NCBI GenBank assembly: GCA_029260795.1 | Contig: JAJDCO010000054.1 | Location: forward strand, 62,001-126,000 | Length of the DNA: 64,000 nucleotides | From: Planctomycetota bacterium | GTDB taxonomy: Bacteria > Planctomycetota > OFTM77 | Direction: 5' to 3' | In this document: piece by piece, positions 28,530-40,404 of the stretch | How the letters are laid out: the number at the start of each line of letters is the position of its first letter | Numbering within the stretch: the first letter of the stretch is position 1 | Made by a program: the position numbers and the translations under genes | Notes under the pieces: model-generated | What the model was told of the DNA's origin: nothing | What the model saw: the letters and a program-made list of their open reading frames with translations, nothing else | Databases searched by the model: none

Positions 28530-29732
28530 TCAGCGCCCGTCTCCGACCTCCGGCACGACCTCATGAGTCTCTTCGTTCCCGGCCAAATCGATCAATCGCA
28601 CCTTGATCGACGTCACTTCGTCCACGGCCCGGATCGGGAGCTTGCCCGACAGGTTCACTCCGCTCACCGTGGCGGGAACTCCGTCGACGAATGCTCGGAG
28701 GAGCTCCTCGTCCGCCACACCGGTCAGCGTCCCATCAGCGATCGCCCACTCGGAGAGCCGAGGCGCGCGCGTGTCGCGAACGATGGAGACGGCCTGTCGC
28801 GTCGCGTTGCCTGCCTCGTCGAGGGCATTCACGATGATCGACTGCCGTCCATCCCGTCCGAGCCGCAGCGTCGTCTCGAACTTCTTCCCACGCACCGGAA
28901 CCGGAATGCCGTTCACGAGCACTTCATTGCGGACCGCCTCGTCGACTTGGCCGCGCACCAAGATCGTATCGGCCCGAACCCGGGCCCCTTCGATCGGGAG
29001 CTGGATCACGACGATGGGAGGATCCGAATCCAGCGTCACGCGAAGCTCGAAGGTGGTCCGATTCCCGGCTCGATCCTCGGCCACGATCGGGATCACGTTC
29101 TCACCCGGCTCGAGGAGCGCCGCGCCCTGGAAGACCGCGTCGTCGCGCAGCGCGGCCGGCTTGCCACCGATCGAAACGCGCGCCGGCGCATCGTCCACCA
29201 AGTCTCCTCGAATCGTCACGACGCGTTGAGCGACCACTGCACCTTGACTCGGCTGCGTGATCCGGACCTCAGGCCCGATCAGATCCCGAATCACGATCAC
29301 CTGCTCGCGCTGCTCGCCTTCGCGCCCTCGCGCCGCGATCTCGATCACGTTCTGGCCTTCTTGGAGTGCGACCGTCGTCCGGAAGTAGCGCTCCTGGACC
29401 TGAAGACGGGCTCCGTTGCAGCTCACGGTCACTCCGTCGACCTGAACGGTTCCATCCAAGAGGATGTGGTCGCCTCCCACGGTCGATCCCGAGATCGGAC
29501 GAGCGACGACGAGCCCATAGCTCACTCCCTGGGACCGTTGGACGGCCGCACCGGTCGTGGTATCGGCAGCCGGTGCCTTGGCCGCGAAGGCGGGTGCCGT
29601 CCACAAGCGGTACCCCCCCCATGCGCATCCGACGATTGCGAGCAAGGCGAGGAAGCGCTCGAAGAATCCCGGGTTTTGGGAGATCGAGCGGAAGCGGAAC
29701 AGGTCACGGTTGAGGATGTCACCGAGAGCCAT
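28530..29732 (-). CDS. Membrane-anchored protein with repeated Ig-like domains
   Basis: A 400-residue protein with a short cytoplasmic N-terminus and one membrane segment (FLALLAIVGCAWGGYRLW, about 27-44). Outside the cytoplasm it has at least three Ig-like units of ~90 residues resembling the glucodextranase-type or bacterial Ig-like fold. Each runs from a P-x-x-G-A/S-x-V segment through a G-x-N-V/I-I-x-I-x-A-x-D/G turn and ends near R-D-x-x-x-P. The repeats imply binding or a spacer role. No enzyme motif is seen. It stands alone, convergent with the HEAT-repeat gene. Confidence 0.72.
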   Translation of the reverse strand: MALGDILNRDLFRFRSISQNPGFFERFLALLAIVGCAWGGYRLWTAPAFAAKAPAADTTTGAAVQRSQGVSYGLVVARPISGSTVGGDHILLDGTVQVDGVTVSCNGARLQVQERYFRTTVALQEGQNVIEIAARGREGEQREQVIVIRDLIGPEVRITQPSQGAVVAQRVVTIRGDLVDDAPARVSIGGKPAALRDDAVFQGAALLEPGENVIPIVAEDRAGNRTTFELRVTLDSDPPIVVIQLPIEGARVRADTILVRGQVDEAVRNEVLVNGIPVPVRGKKFETTLRLGRDGRQSIIVNALDEAGNATRQAVSIVRDTRAPRLSEWAIADGTLTGVADEELLRAFVDGVPATVSGVNLSGKLPIRAVDEVTSIKVRLIDLAGNEETHEVVPEVGDGR

Positions 29733-29831
29733 GATTCAGAGGTCTCCTGAGTCGTTCGGACCGGCAGGACGGATCCGCCGTGGATTGGCAGGGCGGTCCA
29801 TTAACCGGGAGTGGCGAGAACCGTGCAAAGG

Positions 29832-29858
29832 AAAAAGCGCCCCGCACCGGCAAGGGGC
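29832..29858 (-). terminator. Rho-independent terminator of the DUF885 gene
   Basis: On the minus strand a GCCCC/GGGGC stem is followed two bases later by five T residues. It lies about 50 bases after the DUF885 stop, as expected for the end of the long minus-strand operon that starts near 35.4 kb. Confidence 0.7.
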
Positions 29859-29906
29859 CCGAGACAGATCGTCTCGCTCGATCTCCTGCGCGAGACGGCT
29901 CCCTGA

Positions 29907-31664
29907 CTAGTCGCGCTGACGTCCGACGTCCCCCGGAAGCATGAGGCGACGCAGGCAGGCAATCGGCAGGCTCCCCTGCTCGAAGAGCTCGCGAGCAAAC
30001 TCGGCCGGACGAAAATCCAGACCGCGATTCCGAAGCGAATCTCGATGAAGACCGAGGAGCTGACGCTCCACGATGAAGGTCGTCGCGCTCAACGGATCGC
30101 GGAGGATCCGGTCCACCTCGACCTGGGCATGCTTCTCACCCACGAGTGCCCGACGTTGGAAGAAGTCTCGGGCCTCGGTCAGGCTCATGGTTTCCGAGTG
30201 AAGTCGAATCGCGACGATCAATCGCGTCGCCACCAAAAGCTGACGCCGCTGCCAAGCGATCCGCAGTGGACCAGTAATCGGAGACTCCGGTCGCTCCGCC
30301 AAGAGCCGAACCACGAAGGGCCCCCAGCCATCGAGCACCGCACGACTCGGTCGGGCTCGCCGCAGAGGATCCTCGTGAAGTCGGATCGCATTCAAGACGA
30401 GGAGCCGGCCTCGGGAGCCCTCGCGCAACAGCTCGAGCGTCCAGTCTCCGGGTCCCCAGCCGATCATGTTTGCGTTCGGCCGCTGCCAAGCAGCCCGCGT
30501 CCACTCGGGGCGTTCTCGCCCGCTCAGCTCGCCTCGGAGCTCGAGCGCCTCCTCCCAATCCTTGGCATCCCGAAGAACGACGGGCGAGTCATCGATGCCG
30601 GGGAGCATCTCCTCCAACGCTCGGCCCAGCTGCTCGGCTTCTGCCTGCGCTCGATCGATCATCTCCTCGACGTTCGACCCGCTCGGGTCCCAGCCCGTCA
30701 GCTGGGGCCAGCTCTCAAACCGGAGCTCCTCACCAAACCTCTCCGTCAGGCCCTGACGGATCGCGATCGCCTCGCGCGATGCTTGATCGAGAAGCGCGTC
30801 CAGGGGCACCTCGACCAGAAGCTCGTAAGCCAAGAGCTGTCGGAGGCGTTTGGTCCCGATCGCGATCCGGGGCTGGGCACGCGGCAAGGCGTCTCTGTCC
30901 AAGAACTCGGCGAAGGCCTCCAGAGCGGCCAGCGCTTCGTGTCGGGATCGCGCGAGCCGATCGTGAATCTGCTTCTCTCCCGGGCGCTCGGCGAGTCGAT
31001 CGAGCAGCTTGCCCACCCGTTCTCCGAGATCCAGAGCGAACGCGCGTGATCGGCTTCTGGCCGCACGGCAGTGCCATGTCTCGGGATCGACGAGCTGCCG
31101 CTTTCCGGCCTCGAGCTGCTCGGGGAGACCTTGAAGCCGCAGAATCAGCGCGAGGAGCCGATGAGGATGCAACGCGTCTCCGGGCCGCTCGAGGAGAGCC
31201 ACCAAGCCTTCGATCTGAGGAGCGAGATAGAAGTCGGGATCGCGCTCCGGGCGCCGCTCGAATTGAAGCTCCAAGAGATCGGCGCGAATCTGTCCCTCGA
31301 GCCAGTGCCACTCGACCCAACGCTGCTCGTCCAAGAACGAGCGAGGCAGCCGACGCATTCGGAGCAGCAGCTCGTCCAGGCGCGCCAGGTGTGTGGCGAC
31401 CGCTTCCTCCGAACGCGCGGCGACACGATCGTCGTAGCCCTCCCAACCTTGGCGGCTCGCCAGCCCGGGATGAAAGAACAGGAAGCTGCGGCGATACTCC
31501 TCGGCGATCGTGTCGAAGGATCCGTTCGCGAGCTGTTGCAGATCGAGATCGCGGGGCGACGAGCATCCGATCAACAGGAGGACCCACCCGATCCAGACCA
31601 AGCGCGTTCTGTCGAATCGCCGGGGAGCGCTGGCGACCGTCCTCGAGGTCGGCACGCCCCTCAC
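29907..31664 (-). CDS. DUF885-family lipoprotein, zinc motif apparently lost
   Basis: A ~585-residue exported lipoprotein: the signal stretch LVWIGWVLLLIGC gives a lipobox cysteine. The body matches DUF885, with FLFFHPGLASRQGWEGYDD near the start and the C-terminal helices (LDGWGPFVVRLLAE, LHSETMSLTEARDFFQRR, SATTFIVERQLL) in family order. DUF885 proteins are thought to be metallopeptidase-like, with a HExxPGHH segment. At the matching place this protein has LHEDPLRRARPS, so the second half of the metal site is missing and it may be inactive. The GTG start overlapping the metF stop (GTGA) is preferred, and a GTG nine bases later is also possible. Confidence 0.72.
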   Translation of the reverse strand: MRGVPTSRTVASAPRRFDRTRLVWIGWVLLLIGCSSPRDLDLQQLANGSFDTIAEEYRRSFLFFHPGLASRQGWEGYDDRVAARSEEAVATHLARLDELLLRMRRLPRSFLDEQRWVEWHWLEGQIRADLLELQFERRPERDPDFYLAPQIEGLVALLERPGDALHPHRLLALILRLQGLPEQLEAGKRQLVDPETWHCRAARSRSRAFALDLGERVGKLLDRLAERPGEKQIHDRLARSRHEALAALEAFAEFLDRDALPRAQPRIAIGTKRLRQLLAYELLVEVPLDALLDQASREAIAIRQGLTERFGEELRFESWPQLTGWDPSGSNVEEMIDRAQAEAEQLGRALEEMLPGIDDSPVVLRDAKDWEEALELRGELSGRERPEWTRAAWQRPNANMIGWGPGDWTLELLREGSRGRLLVLNAIRLHEDPLRRARPSRAVLDGWGPFVVRLLAERPESPITGPLRIAWQRRQLLVATRLIVAIRLHSETMSLTEARDFFQRRALVGEKHAQVEVDRILRDPLSATTFIVERQLLGLHRDSLRNRGLDFRPAEFARELFEQGSLPIACLRRLMLPGDVGRQRD

Positions 31665-32545
31665 GCTTCCGAAGCGGGAGCGCGGCCAAGGTTCTCGAAG
31701 ATGCGCCGCGTCGCCGGTGACCGATTCAGCGTGTAGAAGTGGATTCCGGGAGCTCCGCCGGCCAGCAAGCCCTGGCACTGCTCGGTGGCATACTCGATTC
31801 CAGCCTCGACCACCGCCACCTCGTCGTCACGCACGGGATCCAATCGTTGCTGAAGAGCCGCCGGAATCGAGGCTCCGCACATCTTGGTGAAGCGCTCGAT
31901 CTGGCCGACGTTCGTCACCGGCATGATGCCGGGCACGATCGGTAGCTCGATCCCGACACGTCGAGCGCGCTCGACGAAGGCGAAGTAGTCGTCATTGTCG
32001 AAGAAGAGCTGGCTTACGAGGAAGTCGACACCGGCATCGACCTTGCGCTGGAGGTTCTCCAGGTCCCGCTTACGGCTCGGCGCCTCGACGTGCCCTTCCG
32101 GGTAAGCGGCGCCCCCCAAGCACAGGGGAACGCCCTGCTCCCGGATGAACGCGACCAGCTCGCTCGAATAGGAGAAGCCGCCGGGATGGGCCTCGAAGGA
32201 GTCTTGGCCTTTGGGGGGATCGCCCCGGAGCGCCAGCACGTTCTCGATGCCCGTCGCCATCAGCCGCTCGAGAATCTCGGCAATCTCCTCGCGGGTGTGC
32301 CCGACGCAGGTCAAGTGGGCCATCGTCTCAAGGCCGATCTCCCGCTGGATGCGACCGACCAAGTCGATCGTACGCTCGCGGGTGCTTCCTCCGGCTCCGT
32401 AAGTCACCGACACGAAGCTCGGCTCGAGGCGATGGAGCTCGCGTACCGTGCTCAAGAGCGACTCGAGCCCAGCCTCCGACTTCGGAGGAAAGAACTCGAA
32501 AGAGAAGACCGGCTCCTCTCGGCCAAAGCACTCCAGGATCTTCAT
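31661..32545 (-). CDS. metF: Methylenetetrahydrofolate reductase
   Basis: A 294-residue TIM-barrel flavoenzyme that reduces 5,10-methylene-THF to 5-methyl-THF for methionine synthesis. Family segments are clear: FSFEFFPPKSEAG at the N-terminus (with the catalytic Glu), FVSVTYGAGGSTRERT, LTCVGHTREEI, NVLALRGDPPKG and FLVSQLFFDN. The length equals E. coli MetF. A purine-rich GGGAGGGG six bases before the ATG fixes the start. A homocysteine S-methyltransferase that could use its product is encoded about 12 kb away. I looked for a SAM riboswitch in the 150 bases upstream and saw none. Confidence 0.95.
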   Translation of the reverse strand: MKILECFGREEPVFSFEFFPPKSEAGLESLLSTVRELHRLEPSFVSVTYGAGGSTRERTIDLVGRIQREIGLETMAHLTCVGHTREEIAEILERLMATGIENVLALRGDPPKGQDSFEAHPGGFSYSSELVAFIREQGVPLCLGGAAYPEGHVEAPSRKRDLENLQRKVDAGVDFLVSQLFFDNDDYFAFVERARRVGIELPIVPGIMPVTNVGQIERFTKMCGASIPAALQQRLDPVRDDEVAVVEAGIEYATEQCQGLLAGGAPGIHFYTLNRSPATRRIFENLGRAPASEA

Positions 32546-32695
32546 TCGCCCCTCCCGGCCTCCTCGGTCTCCGCCTGACGTCGTGCAATCACTCGGGCGC
32601 TCCGCTCCGACCGCCTCGTCCCGAGCCGAGCCCCGAACCGGATTGTAGGGGGGTCCGGAAGACGTGCCAGGACAATTCAGAGCACAATTCACCGT

Positions 32696-33541
32696 TCACT
32701 CGGCGTCGGGCGGCCCGTCCCGCCGCCGCGTCACCTTCGGGATCGCCTCCCCGGGTGCCACGTCGAGCACGCCTCGCCCCAGCCAGGCGCCTCCATCGAT
32801 GGTCAGGCACTCTCCGGTGATGTACTCGGCTCGATCGGAGACGAGGTAAGCCGCCGCGTCCGCGACCTCGCCCAGCCGGGCGAAGCGCCCGAGCGGCACG
32901 CGCTGTCGAACGCGCTCTTCGAACTCTTTGCTGGGCCAGAGTCGGGCCGAGGCTCCAGGCGTCTCCATCGCGCCCGGCGCGAGTGCGACCACACGAATGC
33001 CCTGGGCTGCCCATTCGACGGCCAAGGTTCGCGTCATGGCGAGCACGCCCGCCTTGGCGGTCGCCGAGTGGACCGTACCGGGTCCCCCGGTCCAGGCGTA
33101 GGTGGCGACGATGTTCAGGATCACCCCTCGCCCCTGATCGCGCATGAACGACGCCGCGGCGCGAGAGGCATAGAAGGTCCCGTTCACGACGATGTCGACG
33201 ATGTTCGCGAAAGCCTTCTCCGGCAGGCGCTCGGCAGGCCGGATGAAGTTGCCGGCGGCGTTGTTGACCAGGATGTCGAGCGCACCGAAGTGATCATAGG
33301 CGCACCGGACGGCCGCCCGGACCTTTCGCGCATCGCGAACGTCGAGCGGCAACGTCAGAACCTCGATGCCCTCGCTCCGCAGCAGGTGTGCACCGGACTC
33401 GAGGTGCGCTTCGCTCCGCGACGCGAGCACGAGCCGAGCACCGCGTCGGCCAAAGGTCTTGGCCATCTCGAGCCCGAGCCCGGTGGCGCCGCCGGTGATG
33501 AAGGCGACGCGTTCAGCGAGTTCCGATGTCCCGTGTGTCAT
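32696..33541 (-). CDS. SDR oxidoreductase, 2,4-dienoyl-CoA reductase-like
   Basis: A 281-residue short-chain dehydrogenase. The nucleotide-binding TGGATGLGLEMA, the NNAAGNFI segment and VATYAWTGGPGTVHSATAKAGV, recognisable by its ATYAW and HSATAKAG parts, match the 2,4-dienoyl-CoA reductase/FadH branch. That branch removes double bonds at even positions during beta-oxidation of unsaturated fatty acids. In this branch the usual YxxxK tyrosine is displaced, as here. The ATG lies 21 bases after the tusA stop, so it belongs to the same operon. Other SDR functions remain possible. Confidence 0.82.
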   Translation of the reverse strand: MTHGTSELAERVAFITGGATGLGLEMAKTFGRRGARLVLASRSEAHLESGAHLLRSEGIEVLTLPLDVRDARKVRAAVRCAYDHFGALDILVNNAAGNFIRPAERLPEKAFANIVDIVVNGTFYASRAAASFMRDQGRGVILNIVATYAWTGGPGTVHSATAKAGVLAMTRTLAVEWAAQGIRVVALAPGAMETPGASARLWPSKEFEERVRQRVPLGRFARLGEVADAAAYLVSDRAEYITGECLTIDGGAWLGRGVLDVAPGEAIPKVTRRRDGPPDAE

Positions 33542-33562
33542 GGGTCTGCTCGCGTCTTCGGC

Positions 33563-33808
33563 TCAGGTGCCCTTGCGCACGAAGAGGACGAAGCGCTTCG
33601 CTTCGGCATCGAGGTCTTGATGGACGACCTCATGTTGCGCGCGCTGCGTCCACGCGTTCATGTCACCGACCACCGTCGGGTCGGTCGCGATCAGCTTGAG
33701 CACCTGCCCGATCTCGAGCTCGCCGATCGCCTTCTTCGCCTTCAGCATCGGAACCGGGCAGCTCATTCCACTGCAGTCCAGCTCGCGGTCGACGCTCACC
33801 TCCGTCAC
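33563..33808 (-). CDS. tusA: TusA-family sulfur-carrier protein
   Basis: An 81-residue protein, exactly the usual TusA length. The CPxP motif is at Cys17 (SGMSCPVPMLKAKKAI), where a persulfide would be carried; Cys12 precedes it. TusA proteins accept sulfur from a cysteine desulfurase and pass it on to tRNA thiolation, molybdopterin or other uses. The GTG start is chosen because AGGAGG lies six bases before it; the frame is open further upstream but only within the desulfurase gene. The desulfurase gene ends 37 bases upstream. Confidence 0.9.
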   Translation of the reverse strand: MTEVSVDRELDCSGMSCPVPMLKAKKAIGELEIGQVLKLIATDPTVVGDMNAWTQRAQHEVVHQDLDAEAKRFVLFVRKGT

Positions 33809-33845
33809 GGACACCTCCTGTTGGTTCTGGGATTCGTGGGGATCA

Positions 33846-35357
33846 TCAGGCCGAGTGCGAATCGCCGTAGCACGAGTCGAGGACGCCTCGCACCGAGAAG
33901 TGCTGCGCCGGGTCGAAGCGGAACTGGAGGTGGCGATAGTCGCCGTCTTCCAATCGCTCGTAGAGTGGCGCGTACTCTGAATGGCGCGCGATGATGTCCC
34001 GGACACCGGCCACTAATCGCTCGACGTCTTCGGCCGTGGAGTACAGCCCGAAGCTCGCCCGGACCATGCCCTTGCTCTGCTCCGCGATCGCCTCGATCTC
34101 GTCGTCGTCAAAGTCGTCGAGGCGACGCTCGAGGTCGAGCGTGATCATGTCCTTGACGTAGGGATGCGCGCAGAAGCACTCGTTGCGCACGGCGATGTTG
34201 TGATAGTCGTTCAAGATGGCGGCCGTGAGTCCGTGCTCGATGCCTTCGATGTTGAAGGTCACGCAGCCGACTCGCTCGACGGCGTTCGGGCAGATGACTC
34301 CGTAGACCGTCACCTCGGGCATCGCCTCCAGCGCGTCGATCGTCTGCCGAATCAGAAGGTCCTCTTCCTCTTGGAGCAGCTTCATCCCGATCCGATCGAG
34401 AACCTCCAGGGAAGCAGCGAGCTCGATCGCTCCGACGATGTCCGGTGTGCCGGCCTCCTCGCGCTCGGGAAGGGCCTGGGTCATCACGTAGTTGTCGATG
34501 AAGACGTGGTCGACGATTCCGCCGCCCATCTCACAAGGCTCGACTCCATCGAAGAGGCTGCGGCGCGTCACCAGCACACCGGGTGATCCGGGCGCGTAGA
34601 TCTTGTGACCCGAGAAGCAGAGAAGATCGATCTCCTTCTCGGGCGCATCCGGAAACGACATCTGCATCGGAATGTGAGCGGCCATCTGCGCGGCGTCGAT
34701 CATGCACAGGGTGTCGTACTGATGGGCGAGCTCGGCGATCCTCTCGACCGGATTGACGATGCCCGTGACGTTCGAGACGCCGGTGGCGGTCACGTAGGCC
34801 ACGCGTCCCTGATGCTCCTGGAGCGCCTTCTCGAGCTGATCGAGATCGAGACACCCGGTGCGCCAACCGTCGAGCTTCGAGCCGACGTGGACGACCTTGC
34901 CGAAGTGGGCGCGGTGGGGAAGATCGTTGGCGTGGTGCTCCATCATCGTCGTGATCACCACGTCCCGTTCGGGGAACTGCCGCGAGAGCGTGCGTGCGAC
35001 GCGATTGAAGCCCGCCGTCGCGCCGCTGCCCAGGAAGATCGCTGCGAACTCTTTGGGATCGGCGCGGACGAACTCGAGCACCTTCTCATGGGCCCAGTGG
35101 TAGGACTCGGTCGAGAGCTTGGCCCCGAAATGCAGCAGGCTGTGGGTGTTCGAGTAGTGCGGCAAGAAGGCCTGCGCCACGCGCTCGACCGCGGCCAACT
35201 TGAGCGTCGTCGCCGTGCTGTCCAAGTAGACGCGACGCGACTCGCGACCGTCGGCGAGGCGGTATCGTGTTTCGAGGCCGACCACGTCTCGGCGCACGCG
35301 TTCGAGCAGCGAGCGGCCTCGCAGAGAGACCTGCACCGAGCCTGAAGAGATGCTCAT
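33846..35357 (-). CDS. Class V aminotransferase, cysteine desulfurase-like
   Basis: A 503-residue PLP enzyme. Lys252 in SGHKIYAPGS is the Schiff-base lysine. HHAND, DAAQ and the loop NECFCAHPY (Cys394 and Cys396) fit a type II cysteine desulfurase or selenocysteine lyase in which a loop cysteine takes the sulfur. It is ~100 residues longer than SufS, with an extended N-terminus and a C-terminal tail. TusA next door supports a sulfur-donating role. The inner ATG is preferred because the conserved part starts soon after it. The frame extends 15 codons further upstream. Confidence 0.83.
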   Translation of the reverse strand: MSISSGSVQVSLRGRSLLERVRRDVVGLETRYRLADGRESRRVYLDSTATTLKLAAVERVAQAFLPHYSNTHSLLHFGAKLSTESYHWAHEKVLEFVRADPKEFAAIFLGSGATAGFNRVARTLSRQFPERDVVITTMMEHHANDLPHRAHFGKVVHVGSKLDGWRTGCLDLDQLEKALQEHQGRVAYVTATGVSNVTGIVNPVERIAELAHQYDTLCMIDAAQMAAHIPMQMSFPDAPEKEIDLLCFSGHKIYAPGSPGVLVTRRSLFDGVEPCEMGGGIVDHVFIDNYVMTQALPEREEAGTPDIVGAIELAASLEVLDRIGMKLLQEEEDLLIRQTIDALEAMPEVTVYGVICPNAVERVGCVTFNIEGIEHGLTAAILNDYHNIAVRNECFCAHPYVKDMITLDLERRLDDFDDDEIEAIAEQSKGMVRASFGLYSTAEDVERLVAGVRDIIARHSEYAPLYERLEDGDYRHLQFRFDPAQHFSVRGVLDSCYGDSHSA

Positions 35358-35402
35358 CGATGTCCGATCCTTGCCATCGCGCCCGACGGCGCCATGCGGC
35401 AT

Positions 35403-35946
35403 CGCCGGTCACAAGTCCTTGTAGTGAAGGGTATACGGAGGCCAGCATGCTACCACGGCCGAGCGGCTGGACGCAACGCGAGCCGCGGGTCGGGCCCCAC
35501 ATTGTGCCCCAACGACGCGGCCAGCGGGAGAGGCGAGTCGAGCGCGTGGGGACCGGGCCGGCGAGCTTGCCAGTGGGTTGGTGGTGCTCTGCCGGCCCTC
35601 CGGCCCTCCGGGCCTCGAGAATCGCGTCTCGCAGGGGAGGCATGATCATTTGATGGCGTCCGCTCCCCGAGGCTCACGCCTCGGGCTGAGAACTACCGGC
35701 CCACCGGGCCTCGAAGGAACGCGTGCGACCGAGCCCGGCGAAGACCCAACGCAACACAGATCGCCAACGCCCAGCCCCGAGGTACGAGGGGCGAAAGACC
35801 AAAGCCCGAGGCGCAAGCCCCGGGGAAGCTTCACGACCGCTCCGAGCGCGTTGAGTGTTCCCCGTCACTCGCGAGCGCTTCCTCCGGGTCGGTGACGGTG
35901 ATAGCCTGGCCGCAGGTTTCTTCGACTTCCTCAGGCCGAGGCCAGC
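35403..35946. other. Divergent intergenic region with nested inverted repeats
   Basis: About 540 bases without a convincing gene, between the start of the desulfurase operon and the start of the DUF1549/DUF1553 gene. It holds several GC-rich palindromic elements. One has an 8-base-pair perfect stem (CCCGAGGC, 35666-35673, with GCCTCGGG, 35678-35685). Another pairs GCCCC (35774-35778) with GGGGC (35788-35792). A third has a GAGGCGCAAGCCCCGGGG core near 35805-35823. The cores resemble the CGAAGCCCCGGG units in the repeat island at 41.3-41.6 kb. Promoters for both flanking genes must lie here but I cannot place them. Confidence 0.5.
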
Positions 35947-38943
<2,997 letters not shown>

Positions 38944-38944
38944 T

Positions 38945-40381
38945 ATGAAACCCACTCCTCACTCATCCCCCATCGATCGCCGGACGGCCTTGTGGCGTCT
39001 GGGCGGCGGCTTGGGCGGCATCGCGCTCGCCAGCTTGTTGAACGAGGAGATCGGGGCTGCTCCGTCGCCCCGCCGGTCCTTTGAAGGCCTGCATCACCCC
39101 GCCCGAGCCAAGCGCGTGGTTCAGCTCTACATGTCGGGCGCGGCGAGCCAGTGCGATACGTTCGACTACAAGCCACGGTTGATCGAGCGGCATGGCCAGC
39201 CCTTCGATCCCGGTGGTGAGGTCGAGCTGTTTCAGAGCTCACCCGGGGCTTGCTTCCAGAGCCCTTGGCCGTGGCGTCAGTACGGCGAGTGCGGCAAGTG
39301 GATCAGCGGTCTGGTGCCCCACCTGGCGCAGTGCGTCGACCGCATTGCGTTCGTGCATTCGATGACGTCCCGCTCGAACGTGCACGGCCCGGCGACCTTT
39401 CTTCAGGCCTGCGGATTCCAACGCCCCGGCTTCCCGTCCATGGGCGCTTGGATCTCCTACGGCCTCGGGCGCCTGACGGACGACCTGCCGACCTTCGTCG
39501 TGCTGCCTGATGCGCGCGGCTTCGCGCCCAACGGTCCGGCCAACTGGTCGGCCGGCTTCCTCCCCGCACAGAATCAAGGCACGATGATTCGTCCGGACCG
39601 AGCCGAGCCCATCGTCGACCTCTTTCCGCCCGAGCATGCGTCGAGCTCGCCCAACGACGAGGCGGAAGGCCGCGCGCTGTTGGCCGCGCTGAACGAGCGG
39701 CACCGGGCCGAGCGGCCCGGCGACTCGCGGCTCGCCGCTCGCATCGAAGCCTATGAGATGGCGGCCCGTCTGCAGGTCAGTGCTCCCGATGTGCTCGACC
39801 TGTCAGGGGAGTCGGCGGCGACGCGCGCGCTCTACGGAGTTGATGATCCAGTGACGGCCGACTTCGGTCGTCGTTGCTTGATCACGCGGCGACTGCTCGA
39901 GCGGGGCGTGCGCTTCGTCCAGGTGTGGAGTGGTGCCGACAACGGCTTCCCCCGCCGCAACTGGGACAGCCACGAGGACCTCGAGCGCGATCACGGACAG
40001 ATGGCGCGCGAGATGGACCGCCCGGCCGCGGCCTTGCTGCTCGATCTCGAAGCGCGCGGCCTCCTCGACGATACGATCGTGCTCTGGACGACCGAGTTCG
40101 GACGCATGCCGTGCAGCCAAGGATCCCTGGGCCGCGATCACAACCCGTTCGGCTTCACCAACTGGCTCGCCGGCGGCGGCATTCGCGGCGGCGTGAGCTA
40201 TGGCGCGACCGATGAGTGGTCCTACCGAGCCGTCGAGAATCCGATCGAGTGCTACGACGTGCACGCCACGATCCTGCATCTTCTCGGCATCGACCACCAA
40301 CGCCTCACCGTCCGCCAGGACGGCATCGATCGCCGCCTGACCGACGTCCACGGTCACGTGATCCGCGAGGTCCTCGCCTGA
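38945..40381 (+). CDS. DUF1501 secreted protein, sulfatase-like fold
   Basis: A 478-residue protein that regularly follows DUF1549/DUF1553 genes in planctomycetes. The N-terminus has a twin-arginine-like signal (DRRTALWRLGGGLGGIAL), so Tat export is likely. Family segments are clear: VVQLYMSGAASQCDTFDYKP, FVHSMTSRSNVHGPA, NWDSHEDLERDHGQMAREMD and LWTTEFGRMP. DUF1501 belongs to the alkaline-phosphatase/sulfatase superfamily but lacks a proven activity. The ATG one base after the previous stop is preferred; an ATG 24 bases earlier would give an eight-residue longer form. Neither has a clear Shine-Dalgarno sequence. Confidence 0.88.
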   Translation: MKPTPHSSPIDRRTALWRLGGGLGGIALASLLNEEIGAAPSPRRSFEGLHHPARAKRVVQLYMSGAASQCDTFDYKPRLIERHGQPFDPGGEVELFQSSPGACFQSPWPWRQYGECGKWISGLVPHLAQCVDRIAFVHSMTSRSNVHGPATFLQACGFQRPGFPSMGAWISYGLGRLTDDLPTFVVLPDARGFAPNGPANWSAGFLPAQNQGTMIRPDRAEPIVDLFPPEHASSSPNDEAEGRALLAALNERHRAERPGDSRLAARIEAYEMAARLQVSAPDVLDLSGESAATRALYGVDDPVTADFGRRCLITRRLLERGVRFVQVWSGADNGFPRRNWDSHEDLERDHGQMAREMDRPAAALLLDLEARGLLDDTIVLWTTEFGRMPCSQGSLGRDHNPFGFTNWLAGGGIRGGVSYGATDEWSYRAVENPIECYDVHATILHLLGIDHQRLTVRQDGIDRRLTDVHGHVIREVLA

Positions 40382-40404
40382 GAACGGAGCACCGGCCTCG
40401 ACCG

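Noticed and set aside
32546..32695. Possible SAM riboswitch upstream of metF
   Set aside because: No conserved core of the SAM classes I know can be drawn in these bases.
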